64,000 nt of DNA, taken from NCBI GenBank assembly GCA_905182995.1, contig CAJJDP010000100.1:79403-143402 (forward strand), given 5' to 3'. The notes beneath the pieces are model-generated. The model made no database searches. It was given only the letters and a program-made list of their open reading frames with translations, and was not told the DNA's origin. Shown in pieces: positions 53,071 to 64,000 of the stretch (position 1 is the first letter of the stretch; each line of letters opens with the position of its first letter). The stretch comes from Paramecium octaurelia. Taxonomy: Eukaryota; Ciliophora; Oligohymenophorea; Peniculida; Parameciidae. A program made the translations under genes and the position numbers.

Positions 53071-53797
53071 TATTAATATCATATTCTGTAGTTATAGAAG
53101 CACCTAATGATGAGAATCGTAATGAATATAACTAACTTTAGGCTTAGATCTATTTAGAATAAATATTTCAAAATTATTTTTATAGATATAATTTTAATTA
53201 AAAATATTTAATTTAATTGAAAATAACATTGTGATTATAAATTCAAAGTACTTTAAAAACGCTATTGAATACAATATTGATATTATATGAGATGATGCTA
53301 CTGTTTATATATTTAATAGGAAAAAATAAACTGAAAATTTAATTGTATTTAAAATTTATCTAGAGTACTTATTAATTTGTGTTTAAAACCCTTCATTACA
53401 TCTATATCATACTCATTTAGGATTACTTTGTTAAGAATTATGATATATAGGAGGTATCTATGATAAACTCTTTTATAAATAATTAACATATTTAAATAAA
53501 AAATTAATTTACAAAATTATCAAATTCTAACGTTCTTTTATGTATTAGCAAAAGAATATCAACATTTTTATTGCTTTTAGATCTGATTATCAAAATAAAA
53601 TAGATTTTGTTTATTTAATCATCAATCACCTTTCTTACTTATAGTTAATTGATTAAGTGTATTCAATAACTATAAATTAAATAATCCAATTTTTTCAATT
53701 TACTCTCATTTACTCAATCATTTTTTCTGATCTAATTTTATATTTTCTACATTTTACATTTTATTTGAAGATAAGCATAATTCCGCATTTAATTTTT

Positions 53798-55222
53798 ATG
53801 AACAAATTTCTTGAGTTTATTGAAAAAGTTGATATTTTTGGAGTTCAAATTGTGCTCCTTACAAATAATAAAGAATCAAGTTTCTAAAGTAGAATAGGAG
53901 GATTGATTTCACTTGTGTTAGGTAGCTTAAGCTTTGCATATACATTATATATATTAGTTTTATGGACTGAAAATAAAATACCACCCAATATTAATACAAA
54001 ATAAGAAACAACGGGGTATTCTGAGTTTTAATGGTCTGAACCACTAATTTTCTTTACTTTATCCGATTTTACTTCTTCTATTGATCCTTTTCGAAATTAG
54101 AATAATATAATAACTCCTTTGTTATACACCTTAAGAAATGGTATGATTAAAGAAAATCCTATTGCTCTATTTAGTGACTCATTGCAACCAAACTCTATAA
54201 TAATAAGTAACGGTACTTTAATCTTAAACAACGGAGATTAGGATGAACATACGGAGGAAATGTAAGAATATTTATTGGTATTTGCTCAATGTTCGAAAGA
54301 ATATTTATAAGCTGATGGTTATTGTGCTGATGATACTACAATTGAAGAATATACATCTATTTATCATGGATTTATAGATATAACTATTAGATTGAATCAA
54401 TTAAATTATTAAAGTAATTAATTAGAAACATTTTAAAAAACATATTATCAAGCATTTGATCCAAAAAGACCCCTTTATACATAAGTGATGTTAAAATAAC
54501 AAGAAACTATTATTGATGATGGTATTTTGTTTACAAATTAAAAGAGTTAATAGTTTTTAAATAATTATGAAATAATCAATTAAGAAGTTGATAATAGATT
54601 TATACCACATGCTATTGAATCAATGTCCTAGAATCCGTTTACTCTTGATATTTCAAGTACTTTTCTTTTTAGAATCGATAACATATCTATTGTTGAAGAA
54701 GTTAGTATGCCAAAATTAGGGTCTATTCTGGCTTAAATAGGTTCAATAGTTGATATCATATTTTTAATGCAGTATGTTGCATTTTATTACAATAATAAAT
54801 TACTTGAAAATGGATTATTTCATGATATAGTTACTATGTACTATCCAGAATTTAAGAATTTTAAGCCAAATATAATTAATAAATTTTAAATAAATGATGA
54901 AATCAATTAATCCTAAATAACGACTTAAATTTTGTAATAAAAATATTAAACTTTACTGAAAGGAGCCAAAGAAAAATGCAGATTGAATAATATACTTTAT
55001 GAAATATCTAGAATTTAGTTGATTCTTGAATAATAATTTGGACAATCAGTTTTGCAATCAAGTCATTCCTTAGGAAGAAAAATAACAAAAGATTAATTAG
55101 AATAAGTTTGTGATAGTTTATATGAATCAAATTGTCTAGTTGTTAAACCAGTAGATTCATCTAACTAAGAGATCAAGCAATCTATTGATGAACCTTTAAC
55201 AATTTTAATTAAACCATCCTGA
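53798..55222 (+). CDS. Two-pass membrane protein of a ciliate-type family, 474 aa
   Basis: ATG 53798 to TGA 55220-55222, 475 codons with no intron and no TGA, with Gln from TAA/TAG throughout. The protein starts MNKFLEFIEKVDIFG, has a hydrophobic segment at about 33-56 (IGGLISLVLGSLSFAYTLYILVLW), a long probably non-cytosolic middle part (about 60-305) with Cys at 164 and 176, a second hydrophobic segment at about 308-331 (GSILAQIGSIVDIIFLMQYVAFYY) and a charged, Gln-rich C-terminal tail of about 140 residues. No signal peptide precedes the first segment. The layout (short N-terminus, SRIGG just before the first membrane segment, a second segment late in the protein) resembles a large uncharacterised ciliate membrane-protein family I recall; no activity can be assigned. 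Confidence 0.9.
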
Positions 55223-58096
55223 ATGTATCAATATTGTTATTAAGCATTTAAAATGTGTTATTTTTTTTTTATTTTTTATAAGCTCTTTCTTTATATTAAA
55301 TATAATTTTACATCACTCTCTATATGAATTAATTTGATTTAATTTATTGGTAATCAAAATAAGTACATAGCAACTAGAAAAATCTATAAAGATATTACTT
55401 TTATGTAATATTTTATGATATCCTTCATTAAAATTAAGTTATGTTATGTTCTATACCATTGTATGAAAACAAATTATTCTTATTTTATTCAATGTATAAG
55501 AGAGGACATACTAGAAGTCGAAATTATTCTTTTATAGGTATTTTGGGTGAATTATTTTTGGATATTAATCATATCCATCCAAACTTTTTTGTTAAATTAA
55601 AATTCTTAAGTCCCAAATAATCTTCGAAAAAAAATGGTTTTATTTCCACTATCTCTTGAACAGATATATAGGATTTATATTGAATGAAAATATAGATTGA
55701 GAAATTTTCAGGATAGTTTACTAAATACAAATCAGATTGAATTTTACAAACGAAATAAAGTTCTATAATGTTTTCAAGATACAAGTTAATGAAAATTATC
55801 AAAAGGAAATGTACAAACAATATTTTCAAAAAACTTTGATATAAATTAAATGTCTACATTATTTTCAAATAAACAAATCCAATTTTAAAAAAAAAATGAA
55901 ATAATGTTCATAGAATAATTTCAAATCACAAATTTTTTTAATATACTGAAATAATATTCAAGGTATAGTTTAACATACTTATTAGTTTGAATGATAAAAT
56001 GAAATAATGTTCATAGAATATTTAAAAAATATAAATTAGTTTAAATATTACAAATTAATTATAGTTCTTCAAATATTTTATTAATGCATATTAGTTTAAA
56101 TATAAAAATAAAATAATGTTCATAGAAAATCAAAACATATTTTAAAACACTTATCAATTTGAATGATAATAATTAAATAATGTTCTTACAATAGTTTCAA
56201 ATACAATAAGTTTGTTTATCTATTAAATGTTTTACTGAAATCTAAAAATATGCGATTTTCCTTTTCTTTTTATTACTAATGTCATGTATTTTTGTAACTT
56301 TGCAAGAAACCCTACTTCAAGAAATTTATAGGCGGGCTTAATATTATAAATGAGCGAAATCGACTTTCAGTTGGAACTTGCGGTTAAGTGAGACCAATCA
56401 AGCTGGGGATTATTTATAAATTGTAAGATTAATTGATGTTCTTACAACGACAGTCTTATAAACAACATATATGGAGTTAATTTTATTTTAAAGTGCCTTA
56501 AGTCATCGATTTTAACGATGAAATGTTCTACTGGTTTAACTTTTTAATTAAATGTGTCTAAGAACGAGGACTAAGTTGATTAATACTGTTTGTCTAAGGT
56601 TTAGTCCATCTTTAATGGGAGTTTATTTTGTAAGATGAGTACTTAATTCCAAAAGTAAATTATTGTAAATATTGATTTATTTGAAGTATTAGGCTATTTT
56701 CTAGTATTCTTTAATTATTTTCATCACCTATTATACTTCAGAATTTTTAATTATTACATTTTATAATTTTATTTTTATCTATTTATTCTCCATGATCTCA
56801 TTGATCATTTATAGTATTCTGATTTGGGATCATCAATGGTCTGACTTTGAAAATTATTTATTAAATCCTTGTTATTTATAGATAGCCTACTTTTGTTTTT
56901 CTTTCTGTTTTTAGTAATAGATTTGATTTTGAATTCTTTTTTTCTTCTGATATGCTTTTCTATTATTATTTTTCATCAGCATTTCTTGTAGATGCTCTTG
57001 AGATTTGTGGCTTTTCTCCGTTCTTCTAATCCCCAAGGTTTATTATTTTTGAATTCCCATATTGTAGGAATTAGTTGATTAAAATGATGACTAAATTTTT
57101 GGTTATAGTTTTTTAAGATTCTTTCATTCTTTTTTAAATATAGTTTCACCTCCTATAGTATAATAATTCTTCTTCTTGTAAGTATATTATCTCCTAAGAT
57201 CTTAATTTACTTTCCTTAAGATGGTTTTGAAAATTTTGAATGATTTAACTATCCGAAAATTCTCCATTAACCCAAGTGAACTTAAGGTATAGTATATAGA
57301 CCTAATCAGATTAACTATTTATGAGTTTTAAAAAACCGGTTTGAATTTATCTTTGTGATTTTGATATTTTTTTCATCATGTTTTACTTATTAATATATAT
57401 TTGATTGATATTGTTTAAATTTTTATTGAGATGAGTTAATATAATCTTGCGTCCATTAGTTACATAAGTTGATAAATTTAATCACCATCTAATTGAGCTA
57501 TTTTCACTATCTATTCTTGATCAATCTCCTTACTCCAAGTTGGATCCTGAAAATTGGGTACATTATTATTGCTATTATAAGATTCTTGGATTTCTAGCTA
57601 TTGAATTTTCCTAAATTAAATTTATGATTATTGAATACCAATAAGTTGGAGATGTCTCCTTAAGCAATTAAGTTTTATATCAAAAATAAACGAATCACCA
57701 ATAACCCCAGACATTTACTCTAATCTAAAATATTTAAATTAAGGAACTATAACAAAAGACCCATTAATAAACAAATTTTCTATGATTAAAATTCATTTAT
57801 TTAGAAGATTGACTAGTACAGAAGTTGTATTTATTGAGAATGAGAATTATTCATCTTTTATATTATGACGCTCTAAATAATTGTTTACTTTTTTTTGTGA
57901 AAACATATATTTCACGATTATCTTTATAATATAAATTGCGAAAAATTCCAAAATATATGTAAACATGAGAAAGTAATAAATTAGCTCTCTTTATTTTAGA
58001 AAGGGAAAATAAATTCTCATACTATATATTTATACGTATTAGATTAAATTATTTTAAAGATGTTAATTTTTAGAATAAAATAAGAAAAAGTAAGTA
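55223..58096. other. Spacer with tandem repeat and a GC-richer patch
   Basis: Besides the tandem repeat at 55890-56200, a patch at about 56320-56420 is richer in G and C (gcgggctta, cttgcggttaagtgagacc). A small hairpin TCATCG / CGATGA with a 7-nt loop lies at 56503-56521. No tRNA or snoRNA box set was found. The rest is AT-rich without a recognised gene. Confidence 0.45.
55890..56200. repeat. Degenerate tandem repeat around an AAATAATGTTC core
   Basis: The core AAATAATGTTCATAGAA occurs at about 55899, 56002 and 56110, with a variant ending TTCTTACAATAG near 56174 and a further diverged copy near 55943 (ATTCAAGGTATAG). Spacing is about 104, 107 and 64 bases. The flanks also share ATTAGTTTGAATGAT-like words. 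It lies in the spacer after the two-pass membrane protein gene. No function is evident; it is probably a decayed minisatellite. Confidence 0.6.
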
Positions 58097-58723
58097 ATGA
58101 TAAATAAAATTAGAAATTTGGCTTTATTGCTTGATCCACTTAATACATTATATATTTGTCTTAAGTAGGAAATGTAGACTAAAGAAGGAATTCAAACCAA
58201 AAATTTTACTAAAGGGTGAATAAAAGATATTAATGAAGAGATGACTACTAATAAGCTTATAGTTCCGTTCTTAGAGGTAAGGAAAGTGAGTATTTAACTA
58301 ACAGCAATTGGTGTCAGTTGTCTAATAATAAATGGGAATTCTGGGAGTTTCATACTCCTGCTTTGAGAAGAAATTTACCTTGGACCCTTGCCTCAAGAAT
58401 GCATGGTGCCTCGAGAAATTCTAAAAGTTTATGAATCTAATTTATATTCTCTCTTAGGAGATATCTGAAGTTGCAAATCCGAAAACTAGTTTTTCCTTTC
58501 ACATTAACGAATTTAGGTAGATGTCTTTCGGCCAAACATTCGTTTAGGCACATTCCAAGAGTTCAAGAACTTAATACAAAAACTGTTAAGAGAAAATATT
58601 GATGTTCTAAAGAATCAATAAAGAAATTTGGTTTAAGATTTGCTTAATAGAAAGTTGAAAGCATGCTGTCACAAATATACCCTCATTTTTAATCTTTTTC
58701 AGGATAATAAGAATAGAGACTGA
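58097..58723 (+). pseudogene. Possible small gene with three mini-introns and one in-frame TGA
   Basis: From ATG 58097 a frame runs to TGA 58721-58723 if three GT...AG segments are spliced: 58277-58304 (28 nt, CAG end), 58427-58457 (31 nt) and 58517-58547 (31 nt). The total then is exactly 179 codons, with one TGA at codon 41 (58217-58219, in TKG-stop-IKDINEEM). The product would read MINKIRNLALLLDPLNTLYICLKQ ... NLGTFQEFKNLIQKLLRENIDVLKN ... and end KNRD. No family is recognised. That three size-correct introns join one frame supports a gene; the TGA, and the unusually GC-rich third intron, speak against an intact one. A later ATG after the TGA could start a shorter protein. It lies convergent to the vWA gene, about 160 bases away. 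Confidence 0.35.
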
Positions 58724-58882
58724 TACTCAATATAAATTTGAGAATAAACATTGATTAATAAACGATTAAAAACTGAATAAAATTCTAATGTATTTTAACC
58801 CATAAGATGTTTTATTATGTAATTTAAAGGAATGTTATATTTTAATTGACAATAATTAATAATAAATTTATAATATAATGAA

Positions 58883-60635
58883 TCAATGTTATTTATTACT
58901 AGATTTACTTGATTGTACTTAAAACATCATTTATTATTATTAAACATTAGAAAAAGCAGATGGTTAAACTTATTATAATTGCATTCCTGCAGAAGAAAAC
59001 ATAGAATTGACTCCTCCCTATTGATAGTTGTTACTGACCATTTAACACATTTGCTTTTGGCCAAATAAATTATATGTATTTCTTGCAGATGCTTATTTTG
59101 CTTATTATAAATCTTAAATAATTCCAGTACATTAGGAAGCAACATTTTGATTCTTTTGAATTTGTATCAACATACCATCAATTAATTTTTATGCATCTTC
59201 ATTTTTATTTTATTCACAAGCTTTTCTTGCATCATCAATTATTTCTGTTCCTTTAACTCTATAATATTATGCATAGACATCAATATCTGATTCATTTTAA
59301 TTAATTTATTCATCTTAATTAAAGAATGTTAAAGTGAGACTAGTTTATTTAGTAATAATCACTCCATTAACTGGATCTTTCACTTTTAATACTGCCTCTA
59401 TAACTTTAACGTTTCTTTGATTATCTTCAATTTTCCCTTCAAATTTTGGAAGAGCCAATTCAAAAACGTAATCTTTTCTTGTTCCAGAAGCAAGTTAAGG
59501 TTGAGTAATATAATATTGATTTCCTTTCTTTTACCACATATTTCCATAAGTTTTAGATATTTAAATATCTTAATAAGGAGAAGGAGCTTAAGATTAAAGT
59601 GTTATTTCTAATTATTCACCTACAACAGAAATTAATCCTCCCAAAGCATCCGCAAAGAATTCATCCAATAATGTTACATCTTATACAAAATAAAAACTTC
59701 CACTCTTTAAATTACAAATCTAAGTCATCATTTTAGCATCATGATCCTATCCAAAACCAAATGTATGCAAAGTAAAAACTTCATTCACTGTCTTTATTTG
59801 CTCCTATACTTCTGGGTAAGTAAAATCAACACCATCTGAAAGTAAGAAAATCGATGTTACGTTATTTTCATATTCTCTACTTTTTAATTAGTAAAATGCC
59901 ATCTTAGTAGCTTCTGAAATACGATTACCTCCATTTGCTTTAATTGAATAGATAATTGAAGTAAAATAACTTTTATTTTGTTCCGTTACAGTCTTTAAAG
60001 GAGTTAATCTGTGGGCTTCATTATCGAAGGTAATTAATTATAGTCTATCATTATCTCCAAGAAATTAAAGAAGAACAATTAAAGATGCCTTAACCATCTC
60101 AATTTTAACTCCTATCATACTTCCGCTAATGTCAATTAAGCATATCTAAAGAATATTCAATAATAATTACCAAATCAACTCCTACTCGCTAACTTTCTTT
60201 ATTCTAAGCGGCAGTTTAATCTTATGTCTTTAGGCTTACAATTCCAGGTAAGTACTATGTCCTACTGCTGAGTAATTTTCCCATTTTGTATAAGGATCTA
60301 ACTTCGAAGGAAAGTTTCTCATTTAAATCATATTTATATGTAATTTATTTTGCAGCTTCTTCTTTAGGCTTTATCTTTTCATCATCTTTAAAATTAATGT
60401 TTGTTAACTAAGTAGTTTGTTGATGCATGGGATATTGTTAGGCGTTGTTGATTTGGTTTCCAAATAAATTGGTATTACAATGAGGAATTATAGGACTTGG
60501 TAAAATATTTCCTGTCCCTTACTAGCCTATTCCGAAATTTACGTTGAAGGATTACAATTATTATTAGAAAAGTCCTTGGTTTTATGTCTAATTACATGAA
60601 TTAGAAAACAATGATTATGGTTACTAATTATTCAT
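58883..60635 (-). CDS. von Willebrand factor A (vWA) domain protein, 575 aa
   Basis: Minus strand, ATG 60635-60633, one 25-nt GT...TAG intron at 60170-60146, TGA 58885-58883; 576 codons after splicing. Residues 1-100 are a Gln/Asn-rich leader. The vWA domain runs from about 155 to 340. It has the metal-site motif D160-I-S162-G-S164 in ICLIDISGSM, directly at the splice junction, and the later FLLSDG aspartate. The usual MIDAS threonine is not obvious: GGNR stands where GGT is common. A C-terminal region (about 350-575) resembles the part that follows vWA in eukaryotic intracellular vWA proteins and ends very Gln-rich. Such proteins act in metal-dependent protein binding, sometimes with ubiquitin ligase domains; no RING finger is seen here. 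The intron is needed for the motif: unspliced, the frame meets TGA within a few codons. Confidence 0.92.
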
Positions 60636-61139
60636 GAGTTTAGAAGAAATTTATATTTAAATTTTTAAATATCCTTGGATTTATAAATATATAAAATATG
60701 AGTAATTCTGATAAAATAAGATATAATCATTAAATTAAAATAATACTTTATAAATATAAATATAATTATTTGATTTTTAAACGATTCTACTATTTTATAT
60801 AATTGTGTTTTTATATTCCATATATTTTAAATACGCATCTCTAGCTTCAGCTACATCAACGATTAGACTTGATACTCAGTTAATAGCGAACGGAACAACC
60901 CATTATTAGTTTTTTAAACATTATGCCCATTAGGTGGAAACTACTATTAGTGTGAATCGATTAATACTGATATTTACTACTTTTTGTCGAGAGCAAGGGA
61001 ACGAGTTTTATTTTTACTTTGGAGAGTATGAAGGATTATGGTTTTATTATATTAACTCAAAATCATTAAATTTTGAGGTGAGGTGAGGAACAATAAAGAA
61101 GCATTAAAATCATATTCTTTTTTAAAATTTAAGTATTCA
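60636..61139. other. Spacer upstream of the vWA gene
   Basis: About 500 AT-rich bases between the start of the minus-strand vWA gene and the decayed Cys-rich gene. It includes a short plus-strand coding-like piece (LLLFVESKGTSFIFTLESMKDYGFIILTQ, about 60970-61065) that may belong to the latter. Confidence 0.4.
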
Positions 61140-62890
61140 ATTTTCAATTTATAGGAGGGTCTTATTAAGTACTTTGATATTATCAATTGTAGTTTGTGCA
61201 TCCAATTACATCTTATTTGCTAAATTTAAAAACATTCCCAGGTAAATTTTTAGCAGCTATAAGTCTTTATGTAAGAAATAAGGAAGACGCTTGGGATCAG
61301 TTCTGAGATCAAATGTTCGGATAAAACGGTTTGGCTATTAGGATAATTAGACATGAAAAAGTTTAACCAGATTGTAAATTAGAATTAATAATATTATAAA
61401 GTAACATTTTGGGTTAAGATTTAAAATGAATTTGATTCGGAAGTTATTTAAAAAATACATATCTTAAGAATAGTTGCTAACCGGTTTACTAATTAGCTGC
61501 AGGGTCTAATTCTTTATTCTAACTTATTTTTATTATTCAGAATAAAACTATGGATGAGTAAGAATCTAATATTATTCTTTAATGTTAGATCATAGTTTAA
61601 TTTACAGATAATAATGATTCATTTTTAAAAAAGATATTATATTTGTTCAAAATCTTTCTCTAATAAGCAAATGGCATTTCATTCAAGCTGATTATGATCC
61701 AGATACTTTAAATTTTCCTTTAATTAATAAAGTAGGGCGAACAAATAGATAATTCAGAAGTGAATTAATTTTCAAATATATATTATCGACTATGTTTTGG
61801 TGGATCAAGAGAGGGTTTTAGTAAATAAGGTAGATCTTTTGCACTGACGTTGATAATTGTAATAATGAAATATCAAATGCCATTATTCATGCTAAACGTG
61901 AATAGGATCAACTTAAAATTAATGCTCAAGTTGTCCAGAATCAAAAAATAGAGTTTATAATGAAGATGGATAAAGAGAAGGTTAGGTTAATGATGAATAT
62001 ATAATTGGATGTGCACTATGTTAACAAGGATATTCTGTCTCATTTAAAATTAATTTATGAATAAAAAATACGGTTGATAATAATTGTTAATTTTTTGACT
62101 ATGATGGAGATACTATTTGATTTGCTCAACAATTTAAACTTTTGGAGAATATATTTATTAAATAAATACTTACTAAGATAAGATTCCTAATTATGAATAA
62201 TGTATCTAAAACTTATTTGATTTGATGATGTTTCTATAATGAAAGGTTGGATGTTTTAACAACAATCTAAATGGATTATGCATTTCTTGTAATGAGAAAA
62301 TTTGAGAACGCTTAAGAATACTCTAAAAGTATAAATTAGAAACTATAGGATACTGATAATCATTAAACTTAGGATTTTATGATTTGAGCTAATTATTGAC
62401 CAAGCCTTAATCACCTAATGTTCAAATCATACAAATAAATGCATAATTGAGAATAAATTGATTTAGAATAATATCTTAAGTATACTGTTACTTCAGATGA
62501 ATATATTGGCTCTTATTCATAAATTTCTGGTAATTGTTACCAATGTCCTTATCCATGTAGATTTGCCTGTCGCTTGACAGCGATTTAGTTCATGAAAGTA
62601 TTTAAATATTCTTAGAAATGCAATCCATACTTTATACTTAATTCGATAAACTCATAAATGTTTATTCAACTTTGATAATAATGTAATTTACGTTGATCTA
62701 AGAAATGGATTAGTCTAAGTATGTAAAAATAATGTGCTATCAGTATATTTATATGAATCAACCTTTATAACAATTAATAATTTCGTTACAAATGCTACTA
62801 TTTTAATAGATTATTTGAAAAAACAGATTTAAGACTTATATGATATTAAATATATTATATTTTAAGTATCATAATTTATATAATTAGTTT
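61140..62890 (+). pseudogene. Decayed gene, probably of a Cys-rich surface or membrane protein
   Basis: Between the vWA and CNB-domain genes the plus strand holds coding-like pieces in several frames. One open stretch at about 61669-62196 includes CTDVDNCNNEISNAIIHAKRE and MKMDKEKVRLMMNIQLDVHY. Another, near 62230-62310, reads CFNNNLNGLCISCNEK. One near 62500-62650 reads SGNCYQCPYPCRFACRLTAIQ. The CxxC/CxxxC spacing resembles the Cys-rich extracellular repeats common in Paramecium membrane proteins. No single set of short introns that joins all pieces was found, and several TGAs lie in each frame, so a pseudogene is more likely than a gene. The last piece runs into the 3' end of the minus-strand CNB gene, which also fits decay. 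Confidence 0.3.
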
Positions 62891-62891
62891 A

Positions 62892-64000
62892 TCAGTTTGA
62901 GACTTTATTATACAATAATTGTTGAATCACAACTTTTTCTTTAAATTATTCCCATTCTGAATTTCGGATGTCCTATTTCTTCTCATTTTAAGGCTTTCTT
63001 AATTTATTTCTCTTATAATATTCCTGCAAATCTAATTTTCTTTATTTTTCTTCTATTTCTGAAAGTAATTAGGCTTAATCCTTAACAATTTTTTAATTTT
63101 TGGAATATATTTATTTGATTTCTTAATTTAATTCTGACTATTCAAGGAGATCAACTTCTTTGTAAATTAGGAGCTGATTAGTAAGGTGTTCAATTAAAAA
63201 TTCTGGACAAAATTATATTAACTTTAGACTAATTTTATAGACAATTGTAGTGCTAGATGAACTAACAATAGTCATTCTAGCTCTGTCAATACCTCTATCC
63301 CCTTCAAGTCTTAATCCTGTCAAAACTCTCCCAAAAATAATATCTCCAGGAAACAATTTTTTATAAATATAACTCTTTTTATATTAGATATATCCATTAT
63401 TGCTATTACAGACAGCATAATCTGGAACCTTATGCGTAACATCTCCATCTTATGTTAAACAAGCCAAATAATCTTCAGGCGTATTATGAGTAATTGTTAT
63501 TGGATGTTCTTAATAATACCTGTACGATTTTCTGTTCTACCTTCTTTGAAGATGTTGTGGTATTTTAATTCTTTCTGTATTTATAGTTCTAATAACATTA
63601 CAAGATCCCTTATATAAAATGAACATATATTCAAGGAGATCTCCTTCCCTAACTAAAACTTCATCTAGATGAAATCTTTAGGGTATTAACTAATTTGCTA
63701 GAGGTATTAATACAAATGGTTGAATTTATTTAAAGAACCTCAAAGATTTAAGCATTTTGATTTTCTGCTCTAATTCATCTTGCATCAAGACCATAAGGAT
63801 ATTTTTGAAATTCTCTCTGCTAATTGCCAGTAAATGACAAGTTTCGCTGGCTTGTATTGATGCTTTTCGTTATTATGCTTTATCTACTTTCTTATACTAA
63901 ATATTGTTTTATTTTGACAAGCCAGAAGACTAAACTAGTTCATCGTCATCATTGGCTAAATTCATTATATAATGTTTTTCTTTCACAGTATCTTCCTTAA
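62892..64000 (-). CDS. Cyclic-nucleotide-binding-domain protein, 3' part (368 aa visible)
   Basis: Minus strand. The frame enters at the right edge with two leftover bases and is open to TGA 62894-62892; the start lies outside the window. The visible protein begins KEDTVKEKHYIM. It shows what looks like the end of one CNB domain (ETCHLLAISRENFKNIL) and then a second CNB domain: LRFFKQIQPFVLIPLANQL, then VREGDLLEYMFILYKGSCNVI, a long insert, then FPGDIIFGRVL and DRARMTIVSSSSTTIVYKIS. The phosphate-binding cassette normally reads FGE...RxA; here it is FGR followed by a long loop, so nucleotide binding is doubtful. The C-terminus is a charged Glu/Lys/Gln-rich helix. It is likely a kinase-regulator-like or orphan CNB protein; no kinase or channel segment is visible in the part seen. 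Confidence 0.85.

Noticed and set aside
1-64000. Short ORFs read with the standard code (60-97 codons) on both strands
   Set aside because: TAA and TAG encode Gln here, as the WD40, vWA and membrane-protein genes show, so standard-code ORF ends are false. None of the short ones has a recognised domain.
1-64000. TGA read as an amino acid (as in some other ciliates)
   Set aside because: All clear genes end at a single TGA in the expected place and contain none inside; Trp in them is always TGG. The two TGA-for-Trp cases sit in decayed or doubtful genes.
1-64000. Retrovirus-like, Polinton-like or other virus-derived element
   Set aside because: No reverse transcriptase, integrase, capsid or DNA polymerase B motif and no long terminal repeats were recognised. 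The only long direct repeats are the six N-joined assembly copies.

Overview
The window is AT-rich (roughly three quarters A+T) nuclear DNA of a ciliate, almost certainly Paramecium or a close relative. Three lines of evidence support this. The recognisable genes read through only if TAA and TAG encode glutamine and TGA is the sole stop. Their introns are 25-28 nt GT...TAG. One protein begins MNCQKEQFQDLYAVL and carries pentapeptide plus WD40 repeats, which I recall as a Paramecium-type family (not searched). Standard-code ORFs in this window are therefore meaningless.

Layout. At 1-9.8 kb there is mostly AT-rich DNA with short coding-like scraps. At 9.86-11.21 kb a minus-strand WD40 gene has one or two tiny introns, and part of it is repeated at 11.54-12.60 kb. 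From 12.9 to 27.1 kb no gene is securely recognised. At 27.1-29.8 kb a large plus-strand gene (886 aa) has pentapeptide and 14 WD40 repeats. From 29.8 to 45.9 kb there are long AT-rich stretches with weak coding-like relics near 38-39.9 kb. At 45.9-47.3 kb lies an intact intronless minus-strand paralogue of the 10-kb WD40 gene. At about 52.1-53.1 kb is a decayed fatty-acid desaturase. At 53.8-55.2 kb an intact two-membrane-segment protein is encoded. At 58.1-58.7 kb is a possible small three-intron gene with one in-frame TGA. At 58.9-60.6 kb is a vWA-domain protein (minus). At about 61.1-62.9 kb is a decayed Cys-rich gene. From 62.9 kb to the right edge runs the 3' part of a cyclic-nucleotide-binding-domain protein (minus).

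Six single N characters (5608, 11538, 25185, 35118, 41127, 50634) each sit exactly between two adjacent, essentially identical 1.1-1.8 kb direct copies. This is the signature of overlapping contigs joined end to end without merging, so about 8.4 kb of the window is probably duplicated only in the assembly and the true locus is near 55.6 kb.

Gene density is far below that known for Paramecium somatic chromosomes, and several genes are decayed. The window may be germline (micronuclear) or an unusual gene-poor somatic region; the sequence alone does not decide. The genes do not form a pathway. They are separate members of large ciliate families (WD40 scaffolds, vWA, CNB domain, membrane proteins). 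No virus-like element, rRNA, tRNA, CRISPR array or telomeric repeat was recognised.
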